Assembly (NCBI RefSeq): GCF_017811815.1
Contig: NZ_JADKZI010000002.1
Coordinates: 186,001-250,000 of the forward strand
DNA length: 64,000 nucleotides
Reading direction: 5' to 3'
From: Flavonifractor sp. AGMB03687
GTDB taxonomy: Bacteria > Bacillota > Clostridia > Oscillospirales > Oscillospiraceae
Below, piece by piece: positions 24,364 to 31,787 of the stretch (its first letter is position 1; each line of letters opens with the position of its first letter). The position numbers and the translations under genes were made by a program. Under the pieces are notes generated by a model that ran no database searches, was not told the origin of the DNA, and saw only the letters and a program-made list of their open reading frames with translations.

Positions 24364-24939
24364 ATGGAACCGCGCGACAAGCTGGAGCGGCTGCCCAAGC
24401 GGCTGCTGGACAGCCCCTATACCGCCGGGGTGTCCGACCCCATGGCGGACCTGTCCCAGGAACTGCTGGAGGGGGCCAGGCAGCTCTATCTGGAGTTCTA
24501 CGCCCACACGGCCAATGAGGCCGGGCTGACGGAGTGGGAACGGCTCACCGGCCGCACCCCCGCCCCGGGTGCCACCCTGGAGGAGCGGCGGCAGGCGGTA
24601 GTGGCCCAGCTGTGCGCCGGCGGTACCGCCAATGCGGCCCTCATCGAGTCCATGGCCAAGGCTTTGACGGGGTACGACGTAAAGGTCACAGAACATTTCT
24701 CTGAATACACCTTTTCTCTGGCCTTTTATGGGGATGAGGGGGGATTTATCCGCATCGATGCCAAACTGCTCCGGGATTCGGTGGAGCTGGTGAAGCCCGC
24801 CCACCTGGAATTTATCATCAGCCCCATCACCTGGGGGGACCTGGAGGAAGCGGAGCTAACCTGGGCCGGGATGGAGGAGCAGTTCCCCACCTGGGGGCAT
24901 TTTGAATTGCTTTTCTACTGTCACCCGAAAACAACCTGA
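24364..24939 (+). CDS. Baseplate protein, XkdU/DUF2313-like, 191 aa
   Basis: The sequence has LPKRLLDSPYTAGVSDPMAD, ANEAGLTEWERLTGRTPAPG, TLEERRQAVVAQLCAGGTA and LVKPAHLEFII, a pattern of the tail protein I/DUF2313 group (YmfQ/XkdU). It links the wedge to fibres or the upper baseplate. A GGAGGG site precedes ATG 24364. It ends 18 bases before the Ig-like protein gene. Confidence 0.87.
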   Translation: MEPRDKLERLPKRLLDSPYTAGVSDPMADLSQELLEGARQLYLEFYAHTANEAGLTEWERLTGRTPAPGATLEERRQAVVAQLCAGGTANAALIESMAKALTGYDVKVTEHFSEYTFSLAFYGDEGGFIRIDAKLLRDSVELVKPAHLEFIISPITWGDLEEAELTWAGMEEQFPTWGHFELLFYCHPKTT

Positions 24940-24957
24940 TATTTGGGAGGGAAACAC

Positions 24958-25842
24958 ATGATCAAAACCATGACGGCCAGGATCAATGGCCAGACCTATC
25001 AGCTGACCCAGGAAGAGGGCAGCGGCGACTGGGTGGTACAGATCCAGGCTCCGCTGCTGTCCAGCTATAACCAGGAGGGGCACTATTATCCCGTTGAGAT
25101 TACGGCTACTGACGAGGGTGGAAATGCCACCACCATCGACGATGACCATTCGACGTTTGGCACGCAGCTGCGCCTGCAGGCCAAGGAGCGGGTAGCCCCA
25201 GTCATTGCCATCACCTCGCCCACCGCGGACGCCTACCTGGGAACGGCGGCCCCCACGATCACCTTCAAGGTGACGGACAACGACTCCGGCGTGGATACCG
25301 CCACGGTAGTGGTCAAAGTGGACGGCAAGCCCCTGGATCAGATCTCCAGCGAGGCCACAGACGGCGGGTATCTGTTCACCGCTGTGGCATCCGGTCTGGA
25401 GGACGGCCCCCACACCATTACGGTGGACGCTACAGACCACGACGGCAACGCGGCCCAGCAGGCTTCCGTCACCTTCACCACGGATACTGTGCCGCCGACC
25501 CTGAATGTCACCGCGCCTGTGGAGGGCTTCAAGACCAACAGCAGCAAACTGGTGGTAAGTGGCGAGACCAACGACATTACATCTGGCCCTGTTACCCTTA
25601 CGGTCAACGACAGCCCGGTGGTAGTGGACGAGGGCGGTACCTTCTCCACAGAGGTCACTCTGACCGAGGGCGAGAATCAGATCACCATCAAGGCCACCGA
25701 TGCGGCGGGCAAGCAGACCGTCGTCACCCGCACCGTCTATCTGGATACCAATGCCCCTGTGTTCGTCAGCGTATCCATGACGCCCAACCCCGTGGACTGC
25801 GGCGCCACCTTCGTCCTGCGGGTCAAGGCTACCGATGATTAA
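24958..25842 (+). CDS. Ig-like repeat tail/fibre protein, 294 aa
   Basis: After a beta-rich N-terminal unit (about 1-75) come Ig-like units with APVIAITSPTADAYL and DGPHTITVDATDHDGNAAQ (about 81-178) and PPTLNVTAPVEGFKTN and ENQITIKATDAAGKQ (about 180-265). The last 30 residues begin another unit, with VSMTPNPVDCGATF, and stop early at KATDD. The truncated last unit suggests shuffling or decay. Such proteins decorate tails and can bind host surface sugars. The start at 24958 has GGGAGGGAA upstream. Confidence 0.8.
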   Translation: MIKTMTARINGQTYQLTQEEGSGDWVVQIQAPLLSSYNQEGHYYPVEITATDEGGNATTIDDDHSTFGTQLRLQAKERVAPVIAITSPTADAYLGTAAPTITFKVTDNDSGVDTATVVVKVDGKPLDQISSEATDGGYLFTAVASGLEDGPHTITVDATDHDGNAAQQASVTFTTDTVPPTLNVTAPVEGFKTNSSKLVVSGETNDITSGPVTLTVNDSPVVVDEGGTFSTEVTLTEGENQITIKATDAAGKQTVVTRTVYLDTNAPVFVSVSMTPNPVDCGATFVLRVKATDD

Positions 25843-26200
25843 GCGGATCTGGGGCAGCTGTGACGGCGCGGAGATCCTGCTCCGGCAGGGTCAGGAGGGT
25901 CTGTGGGAAACCACAGTGCCCTCCAGGCCAACCGGGGAATACACCGTAGCCCTGTGGGCAGAGGATGACGCGGGCAACCGCAGCTATTTCTGTTCCATCC
26001 TCATGACCTACGACATCACCCAGCTGTGCTGCAGGGTGCAGCTGTTGGAGGTGGGCGCGGACTGGTCCACGGACCAGGTGGCGGCAGTGCTGTCCCGGCG
26101 TGAGATCTCCGCCCGGCTGCTGCCGGATCCGGTGGGGATCACGGTGGATCTCCATGAGATCGCGGTGGAGCTGATCCGCTGCCAGCTGTGTGGGAGGTGA
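25835..26200 (+). CDS. Hypothetical baseplate-region protein with half Ig unit, 121 aa
   Basis: It begins inside the end of the previous gene (ATG at 25835, stop at 25842). The first half (GLWETTVPSRPTGEYTVALWAEDDAGNRSYF) reads as the second half of an Ig-like domain. The second half is helical (TDQVAAVLSRREISARL, LHEIAVELIRCQL). The Ig half could complete the unit left open at the end of the previous gene, so the two may once have been one protein. Function is unknown. Confidence 0.68.
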   Translation: MIKRIWGSCDGAEILLRQGQEGLWETTVPSRPTGEYTVALWAEDDAGNRSYFCSILMTYDITQLCCRVQLLEVGADWSTDQVAAVLSRREISARLLPDPVGITVDLHEIAVELIRCQLCGR

Positions 26201-26206
26201 GTTTCG

Positions 26207-26473
26207 GTGCAGGAGATCAGGATGCTGCTGGGGGAACGCCGGCGGCTGACGCTGCAGGTTACCATCCGGGACAGTGACGCCTTTACCATCCGGGATGGGA
26301 CCTGGCGCCTGGAAGGCGGCGGCACCTCGGAGGAGGGTGTGGCGGAGATCGTGGATCACGACCTCCGGGTGGAGGTGGAGCCCAAAACCACCGGCCTGTA
26401 TCAGCTGACAGTGACCTTCTCGGTGGGTACCGAGGTCATCAAAAAGCGGGTCTCCATCCAGGTAGGCAAGTGA
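26207..26473 (+). CDS. Small beta-rich tail-region protein, 88 aa
   Basis: The start is GTG at 26207 after GGGAGGTGAG. The protein is predicted to form one beta-sandwich: LTLQVTIRDSDAFTIRDGTW, EGVAEIVDHDLRVEVEPKTTGLYQLTVTF. It resembles small fibre-support or Ig-like phage proteins, but I do not recognise the family. Its place among Ig-like genes suggests a fibre or baseplate-arm role. Confidence 0.65.
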   Translation: MQEIRMLLGERRRLTLQVTIRDSDAFTIRDGTWRLEGGGTSEEGVAEIVDHDLRVEVEPKTTGLYQLTVTFSVGTEVIKKRVSIQVGK

Positions 26474-26483
26474 GGTGAGCGGT

Positions 26484-26792
26484 ATGGCGGACAGGTTTCC
26501 CCCGGTGATCCTGGCGGTCTCCATTCTGCCCAACCCGGTGGAAGTGGGTGGTCGGATCGCGGTGCGTGTCCAGGCAACGGACAGCGCCAGGGTGATCCTG
26601 CCGGGCGGCACCTTTGCCCGGCTGCGGGATGGAAAACGCCTGGCGGTGAGGAGGGATAGTATGGCAACCGAATATGAGCTGACCTGTACGGGGGCTGAGC
26701 TGGACGAGGCTGTGGCCAATGCGGCCAGCTGCGTCGAGGCCCTGGATGGCCTGGCTGAGCTGCTGGAGCAGGTGGTGGGGGTGCCGTCGTGA
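26484..26792 (+). CDS. Chimeric-looking tail protein, Ig-strand start plus helical end, 102 aa
   Basis: The first half (FPPVILAVSILPNPVEVGGRI, then VRVQATDS) matches the PNPV motif that ends the Ig-like protein at 25,842. The second half, MATEYELTCTGAELDEAVANA and helix, resembles another small phage family normally found on its own. The start at 26484 is chosen for the GAGGTGAG site. It may be a fusion of two modules. Function is unknown. Confidence 0.65.
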   Translation: MADRFPPVILAVSILPNPVEVGGRIAVRVQATDSARVILPGGTFARLRDGKRLAVRRDSMATEYELTCTGAELDEAVANAASCVEALDGLAELLEQVVGVPS

Positions 26793-27436
26793 GTGCGAAC
26801 CTGACGCCGTATATCTCGTTGCTGTGCGGGCTCCGGGATGACCTGGCCGAGAATCTGACCCGGATGGGAGTACCGGCCACCGCCGATGAATCCCTCCAGA
26901 CGCTGATACCAAAAGTGCTGCGCATCGCCCAGGGCGACACATCCCTGCAGGTCTTCCAGGCGGCTCTAACACCGGAATTTGACGTCTCCTATGGCTTCTT
27001 TGGGGCCGGTGAGGTGGCCGAGTTTACCGGTATGTGCAGCATCACAGCCCTGTGCAGGATCCGGGCGCTGCGTGTGGAGATCACCGGGGAGGGGGCTGCC
27101 ACACTGACCGTGGAGGCTCCCGGATGGACGGTGCAGAAAGATGCCGGGGTGACTGCGGTCTATCAGCCTGCCGGAGGTATGACCCGCTTTGACGGCCAGG
27201 ATGCCCTGGACGGCATCCGCATCCACGGAGACGGGGCTACATCGGTTACCGCCACCATCCGGGTGATCGCCGTGGGAGAGGAGGGGCTGACCCTGTCGGC
27301 CACCGGCACTACCGACCTGGTGTTCAAGTATGGAGCGACCTGGGACGTGCTGGAGGCAATGGGCTATACCTGGGGCGGCCTGGACGGAAAGACCTGGTAC
27401 GAGATCGAACATATCGGAAAACCGGACGCGGGGTGA
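26789..27436 (+). CDS. Hypothetical tail fibre or baseplate protein, 215 aa
   Basis: The GTG start overlaps the previous stop. An N-terminal helical part (TPYISLLCGLRDDLAENLTRMGV, DESLQTLIPKVLRI) looks like the small helical unit that follows collar or fibre genes. The remainder is beta-rich (FDVSYGFFGAGEVAEFTG and later strands), ending in an aromatic TWDVLEAMGYTWGGLDGKTW stretch. It may be a receptor-binding or fibre-tip protein. No family recognised. Confidence 0.65.
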   Translation: MSANLTPYISLLCGLRDDLAENLTRMGVPATADESLQTLIPKVLRIAQGDTSLQVFQAALTPEFDVSYGFFGAGEVAEFTGMCSITALCRIRALRVEITGEGAATLTVEAPGWTVQKDAGVTAVYQPAGGMTRFDGQDALDGIRIHGDGATSVTATIRVIAVGEEGLTLSATGTTDLVFKYGATWDVLEAMGYTWGGLDGKTWYEIEHIGKPDAG

Positions 27437-27440
27437 GACG

Positions 27441-27695
27441 ATGGCCAAGCTGACAGATTTGGCAGAGGAATATCGGGAGGCCGCTGTGCGGCTGCGGCTG
27501 GCCATTGAGGACCGGCAAGAGAGAGCAGCGCAAGGAGACTCCGGTGCCATCCGGGATCTCCAGCTCCTGCGGCAGATGTTGGCGGAAATGCGGGACCTGC
27601 GGCGGCTGACGGAGTGCTATTACTCCAAACCCCGGAGCCGCCTTTATACCACCGCAGGGTTGACGGCGCCCCGCAGGAATGGGGAAAAGGGATGA
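27441..27695 (+). CDS. Hypothetical helical phage protein, 84 aa
   Basis: The frame from ATG 27441 gives a helical, charged protein (TDLAEEYREAAVRLRLAIED and LQLLRQMLAEMRDLRRL), then a short tail with YYSKPRSRLYTT. The stop overlaps the next gene (ATGA). It may partner with the sigma-like protein downstream, to which it is translationally coupled; this is inferred from overlap only. Confidence 0.65.
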   Translation: MAKLTDLAEEYREAAVRLRLAIEDRQERAAQGDSGAIRDLQLLRQMLAEMRDLRRLTECYYSKPRSRLYTTAGLTAPRRNGEKG

Positions 27696-28786
27696 ATGAG
27701 GCCCAGCAGGTAAAAGCAAGAGCCAAGGCACTGCGGGAGGAGCGGGCCGCTCTTCAAGCTAAACTGGAGGGGGTGCAGGGGCGGGAGGCACGGGCGATTC
27801 GCCTGGAACTGGCCCGGATCGGGGAGGATCTGGTGGACTGTTCCCGGCAGTTGCGGGAGTTGATGCCCCGGCACAAAATCAGCCGGGGCAGGACCTGGTC
27901 CGGTCTGGAGGGCTGGCAGTGGGATAAACTACAGTACCAGACCTGGGTAGAGCTGGAGGGTGCTGAGGATCCTCCGGAGGTGAACACGGAGCAGGACAAG
28001 ATGCGCCTGGCGGTTCGGGCGGCCCGGATGGGCATCAGCCCCACCCAGGAAACCTACCTGGCCGGCACCGATGGGGGCGTCCGTCCTGCCCAGGTGGCCC
28101 GGGCTGCTGGGAGAAACCGTTCCACCGTGTGCCGTACCCTCCAGCGGGGGCAGCGCCGCATCGAGGCGGACGCCAGAGTCCTCTATCAGCTGCTGGGCAG
28201 CCAGGAGGGCGGCCCCCTGGTGGTGGACCTGGGGGAGCCGGAAGTGCTGAAAGCCGTCTTAGACCGGCTCACCCCCCGCCAGCAGACCTATCTGTATCTC
28301 TACTATGGCGAGTGGCTCTCCCTGCGGGAGATCGGTACCCTGCTGGGTGTGGATCACGCCTCGGTGCTCCGTTCCATCCGGTGTGGCCTGAAGCGGCTGG
28401 AGAGCCTGGCCCTGGGGGAACAGGTGGAGGTGCGGGGCCTGGACCAGCTGGAGGAGCGGCTTATGGCCCACTTCAACGACCTGCCCCCGGAAGAAGAGCC
28501 CCGGGAGAAGCGGACCTACCAAAAACGGAGCAACCCCACCCCCAAGCCTGTGCCCATCCATCTGAAAGACCTGCTGCTGCGCTTCGTGCGGGGCGGCCAG
28601 GTGCGGACGGTTGGGGCCGGTGGGCCGGAGTTGCAGGTGCAGCCGGAGGGCTGGAGTTCCGGGAAGCTGCTGGCCTGGCTGGAGGGGCAGGGGGGAGGCC
28701 GCCGGAAGCGGGCGTCCTGGATCCGCAGGCTGTTGTATCACTTATTTGCATGGATCAGGAGGGATTTGGATGTTGACCATCATTGA
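27692..28786 (+). CDS. Protein with two sigma-region-4-like HTH domains, 364 aa
   Basis: After a helical N-terminus, residues about 115-158 (SPTQETYLAG, then PAQVARAAGRNRSTVCRTLQ) and about 192-238 (LTPRQQTYLYLYYGEWLSL, then REIGTLLGVDHASVLRSIRCGLKRL) each match a sigma-70 region 4-type HTH. The C-terminus is basic and Arg/Lys-rich. Region 2 of sigma was not seen, so it is not a full sigma factor. It may regulate late transcription. The ATG at 27692 overlaps the previous stop; the last 17 bases overlap the next gene. Confidence 0.8.
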   Translation: MNEAQQVKARAKALREERAALQAKLEGVQGREARAIRLELARIGEDLVDCSRQLRELMPRHKISRGRTWSGLEGWQWDKLQYQTWVELEGAEDPPEVNTEQDKMRLAVRAARMGISPTQETYLAGTDGGVRPAQVARAAGRNRSTVCRTLQRGQRRIEADARVLYQLLGSQEGGPLVVDLGEPEVLKAVLDRLTPRQQTYLYLYYGEWLSLREIGTLLGVDHASVLRSIRCGLKRLESLALGEQVEVRGLDQLEERLMAHFNDLPPEEEPREKRTYQKRSNPTPKPVPIHLKDLLLRFVRGGQVRTVGAGGPELQVQPEGWSSGKLLAWLEGQGGGRRKRASWIRRLLYHLFAWIRRDLDVDHH

Positions 28787-29066
28787 GATCGCGGCCAGAG
28801 AGGACGGCGGCCACGGCCTGCAGAGCCAGAGCCACCGGACCGAGTGCTGGCTGGAGGGGTGGATCGTGGTGCCGCCCCAGCTGGAGAAGGCTGCCTGGGA
28901 CTGCTGCGGCTACTGTGATCTGACCATCAAGGACGGCGTACTGGTGGACCTGACCCCCGGTCAGATCCCTGAGCCGGAGCCTGCCCCGGAGCCGGAGCCC
29001 ACGGAGGCGGAACGGCTGCGGGCGGATGTGGACTATCTGGCCATTATGACGGGGGTGGAACTGTGA
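28770..29066 (+). CDS. Hypothetical phage protein with P-E-rich linker, 98 aa
   Basis: The ATG at 28770 follows CAGGAGGGA. The sequence has TIIEIAAREDGGHGLQSQSH, WLEGWIVVPPQLEKAAWDCCG and YCDLTIKDGVL, then a repetitive PEPEPAPEPEP linker and a short helix. This layout (a small beta unit, then linker and helix before XkdX) is frequent in clostridial prophages, to my recollection. Function is unknown. The stop overlaps the next start as GTGA. Confidence 0.68.
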   Translation: MLTIIEIAAREDGGHGLQSQSHRTECWLEGWIVVPPQLEKAAWDCCGYCDLTIKDGVLVDLTPGQIPEPEPAPEPEPTEAERLRADVDYLAIMTGVEL

Positions 29067-29206
29067 ACGCATACGAGCTGGCCAAGAAGTATTACCCCAA
29101 GCTGTGGGACAAGGAGCGCATCCAGGTCCTGGCGGCCGCCGGCAAGCTGACGGAGGACCAGGCCAGGGAGATCACTCAGGAGACCAACGCCGAATCGGCG
29201 TGGTAA
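29063..29206 (+). CDS. XkdX-family small protein, 47 aa
   Basis: The GTG at 29063 overlaps the previous stop. The sequence has ELAKKYYPKLWDKERIQVL, then AAAGKLTEDQAREITQE, matching the XkdX pattern (aromatic N-terminal helix, a hydrophobic turn and K-x-T-x-E/D-E/Q-x-x-x-I-T). XkdX peptides commonly sit between the fibre genes and the lysis cassette in PBSX-like prophages. Function is not known. Confidence 0.8.
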   Translation: MNAYELAKKYYPKLWDKERIQVLAAAGKLTEDQAREITQETNAESAW

Positions 29207-29230
29207 ATACATAAAAAAGGAGAATGAACT

Positions 29231-29692
29231 ATGTCTGTTGAAACCATGAATCATCTGGTCGTACCCATCTATGCCCGGGCTGCCATGGACCGGGAGGAGA
29301 CTGGCACCTCGGATCTGAGCGTGGCGGCTTCCAAGATCAAGAACAACATCGTCCAGGCCCTGCCTCTGAACCCCGTAGGCGGCATCCCGCTGGAGTATGT
29401 GCCCAACTACCGCGACTGGAACGCCGCCCTGAACCAGGTGGGCGCTGACGTGTTCTGGAAGGAATGGGCCGAGATGAACGAGCTGCGCCGCAAGCTGTGG
29501 GAGCCTCTCTATCAGCTGTTCCAGCTGAAGAAGTTTGACGAGATGGTGAAGATCATGGACAATCCCCCCACCGATGCGGCTCTGAAGAAGTGGCCTGACG
29601 ACTGGGACGGCGTGCGGCCTGCCAAGAGCGAGGAGGGCTGGGTTGACCCCGATGCCCCCGATGAGGGTGAAGAGGCCAGCGGAGATGAGTAA
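29231..29692 (+). CDS. Hypothetical prophage protein before lysis cassette, 153 aa
   Basis: An AAAAAGGAG site precedes ATG 29231. The product contains HLVVPIYARAAMDREETGTS, an NPVGGIPLEYVPNYRDWNAA stretch, and a helical part with WKEWAEMNELRRKLWEPLYQLF, then an acidic tail. I do not recognise a function. Its codon use and expression site suggest it is well translated. It overlaps the amidase start by eight bases. Confidence 0.65.
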   Translation: MSVETMNHLVVPIYARAAMDREETGTSDLSVAASKIKNNIVQALPLNPVGGIPLEYVPNYRDWNAALNQVGADVFWKEWAEMNELRRKLWEPLYQLFQLKKFDEMVKIMDNPPTDAALKKWPDDWDGVRPAKSEEGWVDPDAPDEGEEASGDE

Positions 29693-30425
29693 TAGCCCGC
29701 TGGTGTCATACACCATGCGGTCGCCAAACCGTAACAGCCCCAGGAATCACATCATTGATACCGTAACCATCCATTGCATGGCAGGTAACCTCTCCGTGGA
29801 GGCCTGTGGCGCTATGTTCGCCCGGGCCTCCACGGGGGCCTCTTCCAATTACGGTATCGACAGTGATGGCCGGGTGGCTCTGTATGTGGACGAGGGCGAT
29901 CGATCATGGGCCAGCTCGAATCCAGACAACGATCACAGGGCAGTGACTATAGAGGTCGCTAGCGATAGCGTAAGCCCCTATAAGGTGACCGAAAAAGCCC
30001 TGGCCGTCCTCATCGACCTGCTGGTGGACATCTGCCAGCGCAACGGGATTAAAAAGCTGGTTTGGAGCAACAACAAAAAGGACCGGGTCAAGCACCGTGG
30101 CGGGTGCAACATGACCTGTCACCGGGACTTTGCCGCCAAGGCCTGCCCCGGGGATTATCTGTATGCCCTGGAGGGGGACATCGCGTCAGCGGTCAACAAG
30201 CGATTGGAGGAGGGGAAAGAAGTGACACAGGAGCAGTTCAATGCCATGATGGAGGTCTACCTCACCCAGCAGCGGGAGAAGGAGACCAGCACCTGGTCCA
30301 AAGAGGCCTGGAAAAAGGCGGAGACCGCCGGAGTATTTGACGGTAGTGCGCCCCAGGCCCCGCTGTCCCGGGAGCAGGCCTCCCTGGTGCTGGACCGGCT
30401 GGGTCTGCTGCCGGAGGGAGGCTGA
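29685..30425 (+). CDS. N-acetylmuramoyl-L-alanine amidase endolysin, 246 aa
   Basis: The catalytic domain is an Amidase_2/PGRP type: VTIHCMAGNLSVEACG with the zinc histidine, SSNYGIDSDGRVALYVDEGDRSWASS, NDHRAVTIEVASD, then MTCHRDFAAKACPGDYL. A helical C-terminal tail (SKEAWKKAETAGVFDGS, then PLSREQASLVLDRLGLL) resembles a partial SLH-like unit and may target the wall. It cleaves the amide bond between MurNAc and L-alanine for lysis. The start at 29685 overlaps the upstream gene. The holin gene follows after one base. Confidence 0.9.
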   Translation: MSNSPLVSYTMRSPNRNSPRNHIIDTVTIHCMAGNLSVEACGAMFARASTGASSNYGIDSDGRVALYVDEGDRSWASSNPDNDHRAVTIEVASDSVSPYKVTEKALAVLIDLLVDICQRNGIKKLVWSNNKKDRVKHRGGCNMTCHRDFAAKACPGDYLYALEGDIASAVNKRLEEGKEVTQEQFNAMMEVYLTQQREKETSTWSKEAWKKAETAGVFDGSAPQAPLSREQASLVLDRLGLLPEGG

Positions 30426-30426
30426 C

Positions 30427-30897
30427 ATGGAGCACATCAATACTTTCAAGGCAGCGGTGGCCGCCGTGTGTGCCGCCCTCACTGCCCTGTGGGGCTGGTT
30501 TGGCTGGGTGGTGGTGGCCTGGATCGGCTTTATGATCATCGACTACGCTACCGGCTCCGCCGCAGCTCTGCGGGCAGGGGAGTGGTCCAGCAAATCGGCC
30601 CGGGACGGGATCTGGCACAAGCTGGGCAGCGTGGTGGCCGTCATTGTGGCGGCCATTCTGGACACGGTCATCGGCCATCTGCTGGGTAATGTGCCTGGGG
30701 TGGATCTGCCCTTCACCTACACGGTGCTCCTCTGCCCCCTGGTGGTCATCTGGTACATCCTCACCGAAGCCGGCAGCATTATCGAGAACGCCGGCGCCCT
30801 GGGGGCGCCTATTCCGGCCTGGCTGACAAAGATGATCGCGGCCTTGGGGGCCAAGGTGGATCAGGCTGGGGAGCAGTTGGATGGACCGGGTCAATAG
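30427..30897 (+). CDS. Phage holin, Phage_holin_4 type, 156 aa
   Basis: Two or three membrane segments are visible (about 8-30, 68-88 and 95-118). The family pattern IIDYATGSAAALRAGEWSS (the D-x-x-T-G motif with K-S-x-x-x-x-G region) is that of toxin-secretion/phage-lysis holins. It would form membrane lesions and release the amidase. It is the last gene of the late operon and is followed by a strong terminator. Confidence 0.9.
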   Translation: MEHINTFKAAVAAVCAALTALWGWFGWVVVAWIGFMIIDYATGSAAALRAGEWSSKSARDGIWHKLGSVVAVIVAAILDTVIGHLLGNVPGVDLPFTYTVLLCPLVVIWYILTEAGSIIENAGALGAPIPAWLTKMIAALGAKVDQAGEQLDGPGQ

Positions 30898-30913
30898 AAT
30901 ATGTAGGAACGAC

Positions 30914-30942
30914 AAAAGGCACAGCGTTGGCTGTGCCTTTTT
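30914..30942 (+). terminator. Rho-independent terminator after holin
   Basis: A stem of AAAAGGCACAGC (30914-30925) pairs with GCTGTGCCTTTT (30930-30941) across a 4-base loop, followed by further T residues. It closes the late lysis operon, isolating the AT-rich gene to its right, which has its own promoter. Confidence 0.92.
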
Positions 30943-31000
30943 AGTGCGTAAATTTTCTAATGTATTTTATCTGGGTGGTTAAATTGATTTTTTTAAAAAT

Positions 31001-31029
31001 TTGCTGTACCGAGTGAAAATATATATTAT
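31001..31029 (+). promoter_or_regulatory. Promoter of the HEPN-like gene
   Basis: TTGCTG (31001-31006), a 17-base spacer, and TATTAT (31024-31029) sit in very AT-rich DNA 53 bases upstream of the ATG at 31082. A GAGAGGATAGGT site lies before the ATG. Having its own promoter after the lysis terminator means the gene can be expressed in the lysogen. Confidence 0.7.
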
Positions 31030-31081
31030 ACTAAAATAAAACATCCAATTATTTGGTTTTAGAGAGGATAGGTAAAAGATA

Positions 31082-31522
31082 ATGTATGAAAAATATTCTA
31101 AACAAGCGCTACCATCAAAAAACTATCGTGAGTTATTAGGAACCGCAATATATGTATTCAATTCTAACAATTCTTTTATAATCGAGAATGTATTAAGATG
31201 CGATGAAGCAGGTGACTTTGATTGGTATATGCTGACCGACTGGCAGGCTGGAAAGGTAAAGGAAAGAGCAAAACATATAATTGAAGAGAAATTGGGAAAA
31301 GAAATATTTTTGCTATTTGATGACATAATCGAAAAAAGAAATCGAATTGTACATAGTTTCCCAGTTACAAACCAAGGGGGAGAGCAAGTTCTCAGAACCA
31401 AAAATAGAGCTCAAAGCGAAAAGGGTAATCGACAGTTTGAGATATCGGAGGATTTTTTACTTGGTTTTATCCGCATGAATGATACGCTATCAAATATGCT
31501 GCATGGTGTGCGAGGGTATTAA
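31082..31522 (+). CDS. HEPN-like candidate RNase, AT-rich accessory gene, 146 aa
   Basis: The protein has the HEPN Rx4H motif in KRNRIVHSF (R86, N87, H91) inside a helical layout; the family usually shows R-N/polar-x3-H. No antitoxin is seen beside it. It lies past the lysis terminator, has its own promoter, and is clearly more AT-rich than the rest of the phage, all signs of a lysogenic conversion gene gained separately. Abortive infection or superinfection defence is possible. Alternatives include a non-catalytic HEPN fold or an unrelated helical protein. Confidence 0.6.
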   Translation: MYEKYSKQALPSKNYRELLGTAIYVFNSNNSFIIENVLRCDEAGDFDWYMLTDWQAGKVKERAKHIIEEKLGKEIFLLFDDIIEKRNRIVHSFPVTNQGGEQVLRTKNRAQSEKGNRQFEISEDFLLGFIRMNDTLSNMLHGVRGY

Positions 31523-31663
31523 ATCTATAGGTCTATTTTGATTATTATAAGACGCTATATCTTTCTCCTTACAGGAATCGTAGATCTTTTTCGTGTGTAT
31601 GCATACGGCCTCCCGGATGCAGGCCGCATCCTGGACCGGACCGGGCATCATCTTGTCGGGCAT
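31490..31663 (-). pseudogene. Host gene 5' remnant cut by prophage insertion, 57 codons
   Basis: A perfect GGAGG site precedes the ATG (31661-31663 on the minus strand). The first 35 residues (MPDKMMPGPVQDAACIREA, then VCIHTKKIYDSCKEKD) resemble, from memory, the start of a conserved clostridial protein family that continues with a Cys after the KD. Beyond residue 35 the sequence changes to an unrelated stretch (IASYNNQNRPIDL) and stops, in AT-rich phage-side DNA. The rest of the host gene should lie left of the window. Confidence 0.72.
31545..31575. other. Probable right attachment junction (attR)
   Basis: The host-like reading frame loses its family resemblance at about 31559. DNA to the left is AT-rich phage sequence; DNA to the right is host. 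The core must lie close to the codons for CKEKD (31559-31573). The left copy is outside the window so the core cannot be delimited. Confidence 0.55.
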
Positions 31664-31747
31664 TGCAATACCTCCTAGCAGATATTGAAGGGGCGTTCCC
31701 TTCCGCTCCATTCTATGTGTGCCCGGCGGTTTGGTGCGGACAGAAAG

Positions 31748-31777
31748 AGGCCCGCCGCGGACAGACGCGGCGGGCCT
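31748..31777 (-). terminator. Terminator of the minus-strand membrane gene cluster
   Basis: An 11-bp GC-rich stem (GGCCCGCCGCG at 31749-31759 with CGCGGCGGGCC at 31766-31776) with a 6-base loop lies ten bases past the stop of the gene at 31788. On the minus strand it is followed by TCTTTCTG, which is T-rich enough for termination. Confidence 0.75.
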
Positions 31778-31787
31778 TATTGACAGG

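Larger units (their letters stand above)
1..31558. mobile_element. Prophage with contractile tail (PBSX/Xkd-like), left end outside window
   Basis: The block runs through regulation, replication and partition, packaging, head, contractile tail, baseplate, lysis and a terminal accessory gene, nearly all on the plus strand with start/stop overlaps. A tail sheath and tube plus an XkdP-Q-R-S-T-U-like baseplate set indicate a myovirus morphotype. The right boundary is placed near 31,558, where a minus-strand host reading frame stops resembling its family. No integrase lies in the window, so the left boundary is unknown. Head, tail and lysis genes are all present; the only broken phage gene seen is at 5,785. 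Confidence 0.93.

Noticed and set aside
1-31558. An integrase or recombinase gene for the prophage
   Set aside because: No tyrosine or serine recombinase pattern was found in any frame; it is presumably left of the window.
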